DNA of 64,000 nt, from positions 13,413,118 through 13,477,117 of the forward strand of contig NC_062977.1 of assembly GCF_023078275.1 (NCBI RefSeq). The letters run 5' to 3'. The notes under the pieces are model-generated. The model did no database searches, was not told the origin of the DNA, and saw only the letters and a program-made list of their open reading frames with translations. The stretch comes from Leguminivora glycinivorella. Lineage: Eukaryota > Arthropoda > Insecta > Lepidoptera > Tortricidae. Both the position numbers and the translations under genes were made by a program. Shown here piece after piece: positions 1-12,148 of the stretch (positions are counted from its first letter, which is position 1; each line of letters opens with the position of its first letter).

Positions 1-992
1 AAGCGGAGCGTGAGTTATAGAAAAATCTTTCTCCCAAGGGAAAAATTAAATTTCTTGTACCGTACTTAACTTTTTACATGTATTTACATATTTTTTACAT
101 TGCGAGTGTGATGAAAAACATTGTGTGTAACTCGGGGAGTATGAATATTACTAACTCGAGTCTTTAAATTAACTTACTCTCGTTAGTAATATTCAATTTC
201 CTCCCCTTGTTGCACAATGTACAATTTTTTCGTAGTGTGTTAGTTCAATTTTTATTTGCGCCATCATTTTGAAAACAATATGACAGGGTGTTTAAATTAT
301 AATGCATTCGCCCACGCCAATTGAATCCACGACGGTCTGTCGATATAACTACACGTAGCTATCGTACGTTTAAGAGGTGCTGAAAATATTCCTTCTTCCC
401 ATATATCTAACGTATGCCAAGACAGAAATAATCGCATATTAATCTTTTTTGTTACCAAAAAATAATGCAATGGTTCGGTTGAGAGAGATTCGTGTTACAG
501 TCATATCCAGAAATAGAACAGTGTAAAGTGTCAGCTGCGAGTGTATGGATATCGGAGTTTCATGACATTATCAGATAATATTTAATTATTTACGTATGTT
601 TTGTAAAACAAATAAAAAAATATTCTAATATAAATACTTCCTGAGTAATTATTACAAAACTTTACTGCAAAATATACGAACGAAAGGCCCGAAAATATTA
701 ATGTTTGATTCATAATGCTACGAAAATGTAATTTAATTTAAGTCTGAAGCATTTTTGGAACCCCGCTGTATTCTCAGAATAACAATAAGTTGCGTAAACA
801 ATTTTATTACGTTATAACATGACGTGAATCGGGCCGTGTACTCTTTTTCAGATCAGAATTGGGCATAATTATATTTGTTCCTACGTTTTTGTAATAAGAG
901 ATTCAGAATGAGCAATGACGTTTAGTAAAATAATAATATTATTAATTATTTAATTTATATCCCCATGGACCCATGGAGTTTCTACGCCAAAA
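1..992. other. Unassigned AT-rich DNA with one imperfect palindrome
   Basis: No convincing coding frame is visible. Positions about 105-232 form an imperfect palindrome: the left half carries AACTCGGGGAG and AATATTACTAAC, and the right half carries the reverse complements of closely similar strings. It resembles a decayed MITE. The rest of the stretch shows nothing I can assign. Confidence 0.5.
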
Positions 993-1139
993 GGTATTCT
1001 TTGCCAAAACTTTTGTATTTATTAAGTTTCAAAATTTCGGCATTTCTGCCGCTGCGCCCGCTTTTATCTTGGTCAGTTGGAGGTGAGACGGTGCCAATGT
1101 GTCCACGCAGGTAGCACCCGAATCATCATTTTTTCAATC
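993..1139 (+). repeat. 147 bp direct repeat, copy 1
   Basis: This segment starts at GGTATTCTTTGCC and ends at TTTTTTCAATC. It is repeated in the same orientation at 7539-7685 with no difference that I can see. The flanking bases differ on both sides. The pair brackets the whole 6.4 kb repeat complex. It is far too long for a target-site duplication and lacks clear LTR features, so a segmental duplication or an assembly artefact is more likely. Confidence 0.85.
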
Positions 1140-2500
1140 TAAATATATAAAAGAAGAAGCTGACTGACTGACTGACTGACTGACTGACTGACTGACTGAC
1201 TGACTGACTGACTGACATATCAACGCACAGCCGAAACCGCTGGTCCTAGAGATTTCAAATTTGGCACGTAGGTTTCTTATATAGTGTAGAGGAGCACTAA
1301 GAAAGGATTTCCCAAAATTCATCTCCTAAGGGGGTCAAATGGGGGTTCAAAGTTTGTATGGGGAAACAAGATTAGTTTGACTATTTTATTCGAAACTTCA
1401 CAGGAAGATTCCTTACGACATATGACTGAATACGTGTTTCAGGTTTTTTGAAAATTTAACCCCTAAAAGGGTGAAAAGGGGGTGATAAAGTAAAAAAATC
1501 AATATGGGTATCGTTTTTATAGTTTATCGGGTCGCTGATCACGATAAATACAACGTTTTTAAAATCTAACGAGGCGGAAGTGAAATACCTTCTCCCCTGT
1601 TGTGGTGCAATGGGGTTTAAATATCAAAAAAATATATAAATAAAAGAAGATATTGACTGACTGACTGACATATCAACGCACAGCCGAAACCGCTGGTCCT
1701 AGAGATGTCGAATTTGGCACGTAGGTTCCTTATATAGTGTAGAGGAGCATTAAGAAAGGATTTTTCAAAATTCGTCTCCTAAGGGGGTTAAATGGGGGTT
1801 CAAAGTTTGTATGGGGAAACAATGTTAGTTTCACTGTTTTATTCGAAACTTCACAAGAGGGATCCTAAAAACATATGACTAAAGACGTGTTTCAGGTTTT
1901 TTGAAATCTAACCCCTGAAAGGGTGAAAAGGGGGTGATAAAGTCCAAAAACTAATATGGGTATCGTTTTTTTGGGTCGCTGATCACGATAAATACAACGT
2001 TTTTAAAATCTAACGAAGCGGAAGTGAAATACCTTCTCCCCTGTTGTAGTGCAATGGGGTTTAAATATCAAAAAATATATAAAAGAAGAAACTGACTGCC
2101 TGACTAACTGACATAATATATCAACACACAGCCGAAACATAGGTTCCTTGTATGGCGTAGAGAAGCACTAAGAAAGGATTTTTCAAAATTCTCCTCTTAA
2201 AAGGGTGAAATGGGGGTTCAAAGTTTGTATGGGGAAACAAGATTAGTTTGACTATTTTATTCGAAACTTCATAGGAGGATTCCTAAAGACATATGACTAA
2301 ATACATTTTTCAGGTTTTTTGAAAATTTTACCCCTAAAGGGGTGAAAAGGGGGTAAAGTCAAAAACACAATATGGGTATCGTTTTTATGGTTTATCGGGT
2401 CGCTGAACACGATAAATAGGTACAACGATTTTAAAATCTAATGAGGTGGAAAAGAAATTTTCTCCCCTGTTGTTGTGCAATGGGGTTAAAATATCCAAAA
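1140..2500 (+). repeat. Three direct copies of a ~450 bp dispersed repeat
   Basis: Copies run about 1140-1626, 1627-2068 and 2069-2500. Each starts with an AT-rich lead and a run of GACT units. Each then has AACGCACAGCCGAAAC or a variant, a GGGGGTTCAAAGTTTGTATG block, and a final TTCTCCCCTGTTGT block. Copy 3 is the most diverged. A further fragment of the internal part lies at about 2745-2822. Copy 1 carries a longer GACT microsatellite at 1161-1216. The sequence resembles a dispersed lepidopteran repeat with an internal microsatellite. The tandem arrangement probably arose by unequal exchange or nested insertion. No protein is encoded. Confidence 0.8.
1161..1216. repeat. (TGAC)n microsatellite
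   Basis: Fourteen near-perfect TGAC units sit at the head of repeat copy 1. The later copies keep only three or four units at the equivalent site, so the tract has expanded in place. Confidence 0.95.
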
Positions 2501-2833
2501 TAGCCATTAGTTGCATATATGTATATTATGTATATATCTTTATAATTATTAAGTTGACTTAGTTTAATTTAGATTAGTTTTTAATTTAATTGTATTTTAT
2601 TTGTCTTAAGTTACTAATATGTACTTTTTATGTTAATTTTGTTAATAAGTTATAGAATAAAATAAAATATGGTACTTACTTAAATAAAATATAACATAAT
2701 CCAAAATAGCCATAAGTATAGGTTTAGTTTTTATCTTTACTTCTGGTTCAAGAGATTTCAAATTGACACGGAAGTTCCTTAGAGGACCACTAAGAAAGGA
2801 TTTTTCAAAGTTCACCTCCTAGCATGATAATTT
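2501..2833. other. AT-rich spacer with a repeat fragment
   Basis: 2501-2744 is very AT-rich with no recognisable feature. 2745-2822 is a partial copy of the ~450 bp repeat found at 1140-2500, covering only the part around CACTAAGAAAGGATTTTTC. Confidence 0.5.
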
Positions 2834-3419
2834 GACAGGGACAGGGACAGGGACAGGTACAGGGACAGGAACGGGATAGGGTTAGGGTTAGGGTTAGGGT
2901 TAGGGTTAGGGTTAGGGTTAGGGTTAGGGTTAGGGTTAGGGTTAGGGTTAGGGTTAGGGATAGGGATAGGGATAGGGATAGGGATAGGGATAGGGATAGG
3001 GATAGGGATAGGGATAGGGATAGGGATAGGGATAGATAGGGATAGGGATAGGGATAGGGATAGGGATAGGATAGGGATAGGGGGATAGGGATAGGGATAG
3101 GGATAGGGATAGGGATAGGGATAGGGATAGGGATAGGGATAGGGATAGGGATAGGGATAGGGATAGGGATAGGGATAGGGATAGGGATAGGGATAGGGAT
3201 TGGGATTGGGATTGGGATTGGGATTGGGATTGGGATTGGGATTGGGATTGGGATTGGGATTGGGATTGGGATTGGGATTGGGATTGGGATTGGGATTGGG
3301 ATTGGGATTGGGATTGGGATTGGGATTGGGATTGGGATTGGGATTGGGATTGGGATTGGGATTGGGATTGGGATTGGGATTGGGATTGGGATTGGGATTG
3401 GGATTGGGATAGGGATAGG
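2834..3419. repeat. Compound hexanucleotide array including a TTAGGG block
   Basis: This is a continuous array of 6 bp units that changes type along its length. The order is GGGACA (about 2834-2870), GGGTTA (2879-2957, about 13 units), GGGATA (2957-3200, with a few slipped units) and GGGATT (3196-3407). The block ends with two GGGATA units. The types differ by single substitutions, as expected from replication slippage and spread of variant units. GGGTTA equals the vertebrate-type TTAGGG repeat, whereas most insects use TTAGG at telomeres, so this is an internal satellite rather than insect telomere. Long open frames across it are dipeptide artefacts. Confidence 0.97.
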
Positions 3420-3665
3420 AAACACGGAGAAACTAAAAAGCCAAAAATAATAAACCTTCGAATTCAGATTTCTTATCGGATTGCAATAATCTAAACATCC
3501 AAATTATAAACAAATCAATTATTTTTGGAGTCGGGGCCAGCCTGCGTATGGTTGGGTGGTTGCAATCCGATAAGAAATCTGAATTCGAAGGTTTATTATT
3601 TTTGGCTTTTTAGTTTCTCCGTGTTTTGTAACACGCTTTTTTTGAAGGCGGTTTTATTTTTTATA
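3420..3665. repeat. Inverted repeat, 66 bp arms, of a dispersed family
   Basis: 3420-3485 and 3561-3626 are perfect reverse complements over 66 bp with a 75 bp spacer. The right arm continues into GAAGGCGGTTTTATTTTTT. A diverged copy of the right arm plus this tail lies at 49358-49490, so the arms belong to a dispersed element inserted or duplicated head-to-head. The left arm directly abuts the hexanucleotide array. Confidence 0.9.
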
Positions 3666-3921
3666 TGTTTACGTTTGCAATAAGTACCTATAAGCAAAAT
3701 GGAAAAAATTGTAAGCGATAATGCAAGGAAGTACTTTTTACCCTACCGACCATAGCGTCGAGATACTGGTTATGTGGGTTGTATGAAGTTTCCCCAGTAT
3801 AAATATTTATATAGGTAAAATACAAACATATTCGTACCTACTACCTACGCTGTGGTCGCTGTGTAACAATTCTACAATAATTGCAAGAATTTCTTTTAAA
3901 ACAATAGTGATATTGTGTAAG

Positions 3922-4004
3922 GTACAGTCAGCCAAAAAAGTGGTTTACCACTTTTCGATCAATAGAGTCGAAAAGTGGTAAACCACTTTCTTGGCTGACC
4001 GTAC
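3922..4004. mobile_element. Short palindromic MITE (hairpin)
   Basis: Two 37 bp arms beginning GTACAGTCAGCC and GTACGGTCAGCC (reverse strand) differ at two positions and flank a 9 bp loop at about 3959-3967. The core AAGTGGTTTACCACTTTT is itself palindromic. The size and near-perfect symmetry fit a very small non-autonomous DNA element. A transcript would fold into a long hairpin. Confidence 0.8.
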
Positions 4005-4078
4005 AGCAAATAGATCAGTTACAATGGCCCCCCAGTCGAGAATTGCCCCGCTTACCTACAAAGAAACCTATAGACCCA

Positions 4079-4704
4079 GAGCCCAGGCCCGCCAGACCTT
4101 CCTCAAATTCTCAAGGATGAAACTTTGGGACAATGTAGAGTTCATATCGGCGGTTAATATGTGCATATTTTCTAGTTCGGCCCATCGGCCAATTTTTTGC
4201 TATCAAGTGATGAAGGTGAAAAAAAAAAGTGCTCACTTTCCTTAAATTCTCAAGGCTGATTTTTATATATGTGTTAGAGCACGTTGTTAGAAATTGGTTA
4301 TCATCAATGCCAGACCGTTTCCGCCGGCCATAACTTTTACCAGACGCGACAAAGTTGGCAAAAAACGACTCTAACTTACCTCATTTTCTCAAGCCTTATT
4401 TTGATATATGATACGCAGGGACCTATAACTAGACCGTTTGTAAGCAGCCAGACCAATCGGATGGACCCAACCATCCGCCAGACCGACTTAAAGTTTCGAT
4501 ATGAGCATTAGTAGAATTGAAATATTCCGGGTCTATAAAAGCTAAAAACTTGAATTTTCTACATTAAGCTACGTGTATAATGTATACTTGACGTAATAAG
4601 CGACTTTCAAAAATTTTACTTCTAAGGAAATAAAAAAATGAAAGTTTATATGTGGTGCAAGATTAATTTTAAGCTATGAATTTTATTTACACTGCGTAAG
4701 TACA
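4079..4704 (+). repeat. Left arm of a ~3.4 kb inverted repeat
   Basis: This arm matches the reverse complement of 6744-7470. Identity is high enough that a 75-codon chance frame at 4284-4511 is identical in the mirror copy at 7035-7262. Homology starts abruptly at 4079 (GAGCCCAGGCCCGCC) and ends near 4704. Part of the arm is also repeated directly at 4725-4990. There is no protein homology, so the frames inside are carried by repeat identity only. Confidence 0.9.
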
Positions 4705-4724
4705 TGTGTATTTTATTATAAATA

Positions 4725-4990
4725 TAACTTTTACCAGACGCGACAAAGTTGGCAAAAAACGACTCTAACTTACCTCATTTTCTCAAGCCTGATTTTGATA
4801 TAAGATACGCAGGGACCTGTAACTAGACCGTTTGTAAGCAGCCAGACCAATCGGATGGACCCAACCATCCGCCAGACCGACTTAAAGTTTCGATATGAGC
4901 ATTAGTAGAATTGAAATATTCCGGGTCTATAAAAGCTAAAAACTTGAATTTTCTACATTAAGCTACGTGTATATTGTATACTTGACGTAA
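4725..4990 (+). repeat. Direct partial copy of the left arm
   Basis: From AACTTTTACCAGACGCGAC onward, this stretch repeats 4328-4595 with a few substitutions. A short further duplication of ATTGTATACTTGACGTAATAA follows at about 4971-5022. Confidence 0.85.
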
Positions 4991-5111
4991 TAAGCGTGTA
5001 TATTGTATACTTGACGTAATAAATATGAATATACAAGTTTACAAGTATTATTATTATGGTACAGATAACAGTGTGAACAAACGACAGTCGATTTAAGTGA
5101 TATTGCTCTAC

Positions 5112-6635
5112 ATAATTTTTAAGAAAAAAAAAACCGTCGCCTTTCGGGTTCTGGTGAAAGCTACTTGCGAATGTTGGATTATGTAGAAATGTGTAAGTAT
5201 TTTTTAAAACTGCTTTTAATGCTTTAATTATTAGATGGAAACACAAATGAATATACGTATAACGTTAAGGTTTGAGGAGTTTCCTCAATTCCTCATGAAT
5301 CCGATTATATTATAAGAAATCGAAGCTTGACAAACTTTGACTTCAAAACATATGCTTAACAAACATAACTAAATAAATGTCACTGTTCTGAACTTAAATG
5401 CATGCTTTTCTTACAAAAATACCAAAGTCACTATGAGTGTGCCGTTCAGGTTTGAGGAGTTTGGTTCTGGCCATCATCAGCAGTTCCACTGCACCAAATG
5501 TCACTGTTCTGGACGAAAGTGCATGCTGTTCTTATAAAAATACCAAAGTCACTATAAGTATGCCGTTCAGATTTGAGGAGTTCGGTTCTGACCATCATCA
5601 GAAATTCCACTGCACCAAATGTCACTGTTCTGGATGAAAGTGCATGCTGTTCTTATAAAAATGGCAAAGTCACTATAAGCGTGCCGTTCAGATTTGAGGA
5701 GTTTGGTTCTGGCCATCATCAGCAGTTCCACTGCACCAAATGTCACTGTTCTGAACGAAAGTGCATGATGTTCTTATAAAAATACCAAAGTCACTATAAG
5801 CGTGCCGTTCAGATTTGAGGAGTTCGGTTCTGACCATCATCAGAAATTCCACTGCACCAAATGTCACTGTTCTGGACGAAAGTGCATGCTGTTCTTATAA
5901 AAATGGCAAAGTCACTATAAGCGTGCCGTTCAGATTTGAGGAGTTTGGTTCTGGCCATCATCAGCAGTTCCACTGCACCAAATGTCACTGTTCTGGACGA
6001 AAGTGCATGCTGTTCTTATAAAAATACCAAAGTCACTATAAGCGTGCCGTTCAGATTTGAGGAGTTCGGTTCTGACCATCATCAGAAATTCCACTGCACC
6101 AAATGTCACTGTTCTGTACGAAAGTGCATGCTGTTCGTATAAAAATACCCAAGTCACTATAAGCGTGCCGTTCAGATTTGAAGAGTTCCGTTCTGGCCAT
6201 CATCAGCAGTTCCACTGCACCAAATGTCACTGTTCCGTACCTAAATGCATGCTGTTCCTTTATTAACACAAAAATCACCATATGTATGCCTTTCAGATTT
6301 GAGGAGTTCCCTCGATTTCTCCAGGATCCCATCATCAGAACTGGGTTCTGAGAAAAATGGGACCAATCTGTATGTATATACATTCAATCAAAAATAATGA
6401 AAACATAAAAAAATAATGGATATTAAGTAACTAACAACCTAGATATTAAGTCTATACTAACAAGTTCTATGGATTTTTAATTGGTCCGAAATAAATTTTT
6501 TTTTTTTTTTTTTTTTAAATTTTCAAAATCGGTCCAGGAACGACGGAGATATCGAGGAACAAACATAAAAAAAAAAAAAAACATACAGACGACTTGATAA
6601 CCGTCCTTCTTGAGATATGAGGCGACGGTTAAAAA
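5112..6635 (+). mobile_element. TIR element with a 121 bp tandem array, copy 1
   Basis: The 5' end is AATTTTTAAG, an A-run, then ACCGTCGCC. The 3' end is GGCGACGGTTAAAAAT, so the termini are imperfect inverted repeats interrupted by the A-run. Between them lie about seven units of a 121 bp repeat (about 5400-6260) with the core GTGCCGTTCAGATTTGAGG. Units alternate between two subtypes, giving a 242 bp higher-order period. Degenerate half-units lie at each side (about 5265 and 6290). The other copies are at 27891-28490 and 37778-38825. Overlapping open frames on both strands (68-110 codons) arise because 121 bp units shift frame and are not genes. It is a non-autonomous DNA element by structure; the superfamily is unknown. 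Confidence 0.8.
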
Positions 6636-6743
6636 TCTGTATAAATCTACACGGCCATATAAAAAGGACTAGCCATAATTTTGCACAGTGAGTTTGATGT
6701 CAATAATGAACAACTTTTATAATGAGACCAATAAACTTTTATT

Positions 6744-7470
6744 ATGTACTTACGCAGTGTAAATAAAATTCATAGCTTAAAATTAATCTTGCACCACATA
6801 TAAACTTTCTAAAATTTTACTTCTAAGGAAATAAAAAAAATGAAAAAAAAATTTTCTACATTAAGCTACGTGTATATTGTATACTTGACGTAATAAGCGA
6901 CTTTCAAAAATTTTACTTCTAAGGAAATAAAAAAAATGAAAGTCGCTTATTACGTCAAGTATACAATATACACGTAGCTTAATGTAGAAAATTCAAGTTT
7001 TTAGCTTTTATAGACCCGGAATATTTCAATTCTACTAATGCTCATATCGAAACTTTAAGTCGGTCTGGCGGATGGTTGGGTCCATCCGATTGGTCTGGCT
7101 GCTTACAAACGGTCTAGTTATAGGTCCCTGCGTATCATATATCAAAATCAGGCTTGAGAAAATGAGGTAAGTTAGAGTCGTTTTTTGCCAACTTTGTCGC
7201 GTCTGGTAAAAGTTATGGCCGGCGGAAACGGTCTGGCATTGATGATAACCAATTTCTAACAACGTGCTCTAACACATATATAAAAATCAGCCTTGAGAAT
7301 TTAAGGAAAGTAAGCACTTTTTTTTTTCACCTTCATCACTTGATAGCAAAAAATTGGCCGATGGGCCGAACTAGAAAATATGCACATATTAAACGCCGAT
7401 GTGAACTCTACATTGTCCCAAAGTTTCATCCTTGAGAATTTGAGGAAGGTCTGGCGGGCCTGGGCTCTTG
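6744..7470 (-). repeat. Right arm of the large inverted repeat
   Basis: This is the reverse complement of 4079-4704. It also carries an extra inverted duplication: 6853-6912 and 6942-7000 are reverse complements with a loop of about 30 bp. Homology to the left arm stops sharply at 7470. Confidence 0.88.
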
Positions 7471-7538
7471 ATCTACTACGGATCCAAATGAAAATCTTAT
7501 TTTTTGTAAACGTTTCAATAAGAATACTTTTATTACGC

Positions 7539-7685
7539 GGTATTCTTTGCCAAAACTTTTGTATTTATTAAGTTTCAAAATTTCGGCATTTCTGCCGCTG
7601 CGCCCGCTTTTATCTTGGTCAGTTGGAGGTGAGACGGTGCCAATGTGTCCACGCAGGTAGCACCCGAATCATCATTTTTTCAATC
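7539..7685 (+). repeat. 147 bp direct repeat, copy 2
   Basis: Same sequence and orientation as 993-1139. It begins 69 bp after the right arm of the inverted repeat ends. Confidence 0.85.
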
Positions 7686-7747
7686 AGAGATATTACCGTT
7701 GATAGCTGACAGATAATATCTAAAATTATTTGATGTCAAGAAATTAA

Positions 7748-7935
7748 TATTTATTTATTTAATCTTTATTGCACAAAAGAAAAATCTTACAGTACAAAAA
7801 GGCGGACTTAATGCTTTAAGGCATTCTCTACCAGTCAACCTCGAGGCTAAGCAGAGAGACTGAGCGGTGCTACAATTTCAACAGTAAAAGGAAATAAAAG
7901 AAAGCATACTAAATAAACTATAAACATAAGTACAC
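7748..7935 (-). mobile_element. LINE 3' end remnant (antisense)
   Basis: A TTTATTTATTTAATCTTTATTGC start followed by a GGCGGACTTAATGC stretch is the reverse complement of a LINE 3' untranslated tail that I recognise as widespread in Lepidoptera. Only the tail is present; no reverse transcriptase sequence accompanies it. Confidence 0.55.
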
Positions 7936-7967
7936 ATATAATCTACAATACATATACATACATATAA

Positions 7968-9784
<1,817 letters not shown>

Positions 9785-9785
<1 letters not shown>

Positions 9786-9905
9786 TGTCCATTGAAACGC
9801 AGGCTGGCTCTGTCGTGCCGCAAGCCCAATACAAAAGCGCGATAGGCAGAGCTAGCTACGAAATGCTTACGAAGCGTAAGCGATTGAGACGTTGGCTAGG
9901 TATCC
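9785..9905. repeat. Possible decayed copy of the GTAGCCGAATGGCA MITE family
   Basis: The stretch GCTGGCTCTGTCGTGCCGC, followed by AAAAGCGCGATAG and CGAAGCGTAAGCGATTGAG, parallels the interior of the MITEs at 36711-37021 and 44449-44615. The terminal inverted repeats are not recognisable. This is inferred from interior similarity only. Confidence 0.35.
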
Positions 9906-11095
9906 AAAGCCCTTCCAAGTTTCGTGACGCTAACGCAAACTGTTATTGTTCTTAATGCTGCCCGCGTCCGAAAAGGCTTCACTGTTGTTAATATTGCAGA
10001 ACTTTGCGATTATCGGCCTCCTCTTAATCGCCTCCTGATTGCATATACTCAGACCAATTTTAGAATTCCGACCGCTCTTTTCGTGTGTCTCGATCAATAT
10101 ATACCTATCTCCACTACTAGGTAAATAGTTACTAAAATTATAATTTTAGTAGAATTGAAAACTAGTGGTAAATATAAAACTATATTCGCAATTTCCAACG
10201 CTTTTTTTAAATAGAATTTTGCCGTTTATTTCCACAGATTGCGAATTGGCAATGAAATCGAAATTTGCGATTGAAATAAAAAAAAATATAATATAAGCGG
10301 TTGATGATGATATAATAATAAATAATAACGTGCCAATGTACGAGATATGTCACAATGGACGAAGCCTTAGCTACTATACGAAATTTTAATTGGCAATTAT
10401 AGATAATAATGCATAATTTCACATGATATATCTAAGCCTTTGCAAATAAGCAAGATTTCGTTAATAAACCCCTAGGTAGGTACTTACACACGTGCTTTGA
10501 TCTCATCTATTAATTATCTTTAGCCAAATATCACAAGTCAATGATTTATCGACTAACGTTGACAAATGGGTCTGGCCTCCGAAAGCCGTGCAAGTACCGT
10601 AACAGATAGCAAATGTAGGTTTTGTTCTTGCTAAGTTCTATGCATGATATCTATAATATCTACAGATATACGTATGGTTTTTATTATTTGGTAGTTAATG
10701 AATTTATTATGGCAACAATACAAGGTACAAAATAGTTACTCGTACTTATTGTATAAATATTACATTCATGTTGTCAGCAATAGTATTTTTAACACGCTTT
10801 TATTTTTGAGTCAGTCTTGTCAAAAAACCCACCCACTTTGCGGCCTTCCATAATACCAACAACCCATCAAAGTGTCCTTATGGCAAGGAACAAAGTGCGA
10901 TTTATTGCATGGTAATAAGCAATAAGCAAAACAATGTACGTTATCAAAAAATACAAAAAAGAAGACAATGTAAGGCTATGAAAATATATTCATATTATTC
11001 TGACCCGCCCAATTGTACGGCCAGGTCGAGTAGTAAGTGAGTAGGTAAACTGAAGTAACATAAGGTGAGAACGGAATCTTTTTATACGAAGCCCT
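9906..11095. other. Unassigned, no gene seen
   Basis: AT-rich with short frames only. I see no conserved motif, RNA or repeat structure that I can support. Confidence 0.4.
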
Positions 11096-11262
11096 TAATA
11101 TGGGATTGCAGATAAAAGATTAGTAATTACAGTAGCTCCTCAAAATGATATTTGTCCTCACGGTAATACATATCCTATAAAAGCTGTTCCTATTAATAAG
11201 AATAAAATAATTACCCCAATTATTCAGGTATATTTAAGATTAAATGATTCATAGTAAATTCC
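11096..11262 (-). pseudogene. NUMT: nuclear fragment of mitochondrial cytochrome b
   Basis: Read on the minus strand with the invertebrate mitochondrial code (TGA=Trp, ATA=Met), this gives an uninterrupted stretch of about 55 residues. It contains YESFNLKYTW, GTAFMGYVLPWGQMSFW and GATVITNLLSAIPY, hallmark segments of insect cytochrome b near its first haem-binding region. With the nuclear code the in-frame TGA codons are stops, so it cannot be a working nuclear gene. Homology ends abruptly on both sides (about 11096 and 11262), as expected for a fragment captured at a double-strand break. Any mitochondrial frameshifts or stops are absent, suggesting fairly recent transfer. Confidence 0.93.
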
Positions 11263-11649
11263 TGACGCGCGATGTCATGCTTATGCGGGCGTGGCCGGGA
11301 CGGTCCTCCGTTATCCTTCCTAAGTGACTCGTCGCTCCCTTTGAATTTTTGGGTTAAGCCTTCTGTTTTCGTATTGCATTATAACTAATGGATTTATAAT
11401 TTTAGAAAGCCCTTACAAGAATAACATGTGTCACATTTTCTATTATAAATCAAAATCTCGCTGCGTAACTGTGATGCTTTTATATTATAGCAATTTAACA
11501 TATTTTGTGGAAAGTAATATAAAGTTTTTGATGAGACACATCACATTTTGTGACGTCTTGGGACTGGACTCATATGTTACTTATGATTAATCTGGCGGTC
11601 TATAACGTGAACTTAGTGTATTTGACGTAAGTAGTAACAAAAAGTCAAG
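11263..11649. other. Unassigned, no gene seen
   Basis: Downstream flank of the mitochondrial fragment. 11265-11330 is moderately GC-rich but shows no coding features. Nothing is assignable. Confidence 0.4.
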
Positions 11650-11767
11650 TTAGTGCCTAATATTATTATACATATTATTCACAATTCTAAAATTACACAA
11701 ATTTGTAACATACACATCTATCACACAAAACAGAAGAAGAAAAGACAACATAATTCCGGTGAAAACA

Positions 11768-11914
11768 ATTAACACATTATATGCAAGTAGACAATTTGAT
11801 TATAAATCCGCTAAATTGTATAACTCCATAAACAGACATTTAAATGTACATAAGTTGTCATATCATGAATGTAAAAGAAAAACTGCAAAATGGCTAGAAT
11901 GTAAAAGCTACTAA
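11768..11914 (+). pseudogene. LINE ORF2 C-terminal remnant
   Basis: The frame reads ASRQFDYKSAKLYNSIN and then CKRKTAKWLECKSY before a TAA at 11912. A conserved LYN followed by a Lys/Trp-rich end is typical of the extreme C-terminus of several lepidopteran non-LTR reverse transcriptases. Nothing of the polymerase domain remains. The clade is uncertain. Confidence 0.5.
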
Positions 11915-11995
11915 GACACTGAAAACATCTTTCAAAACGTTATTTAAATCCATTTAAATCCAAACGCATACACACACTCACTTACACACAAACAC

Positions 11996-12148
<153 letters not shown>

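Noticed and set aside
1140..2500. CRISPR-like regularly spaced repeats
   Set aside because: Units are about 450 bp long with no short repeat-spacer pattern; these are copies of a dispersed eukaryotic repeat.
2805..3425. 206-codon minus frame of Ile-Pro, Leu-Ser and Leu-Thr dipeptides and a 70-codon Gly-Leu frame on the plus strand
   Set aside because: Both are translations of 6 bp tandem repeats, which are open in several frames by construction.
4284..4511. 75-codon protein conserved in two places (4284-4511 and 7035-7262)
   Set aside because: Identity follows from the long inverted repeat; the flanking non-coding sequence is equally conserved and no motif is present.
5437..6383. Series of 66-110 codon frames with repeated FRFEEFGS and CTKCHCS strings, resembling a Cys/His metal-binding protein
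   Set aside because: They are open frames of a 121 bp non-coding tandem array that shifts frame every unit, occur on both strands, and lie inside a transposon-like element.
993..7685. LTR retrotransposon bounded by the 147 bp direct repeats
   Set aside because: No primer-binding site, polypurine tract, gag or pol sequence between them, and the interior is a mosaic of unrelated repeats.
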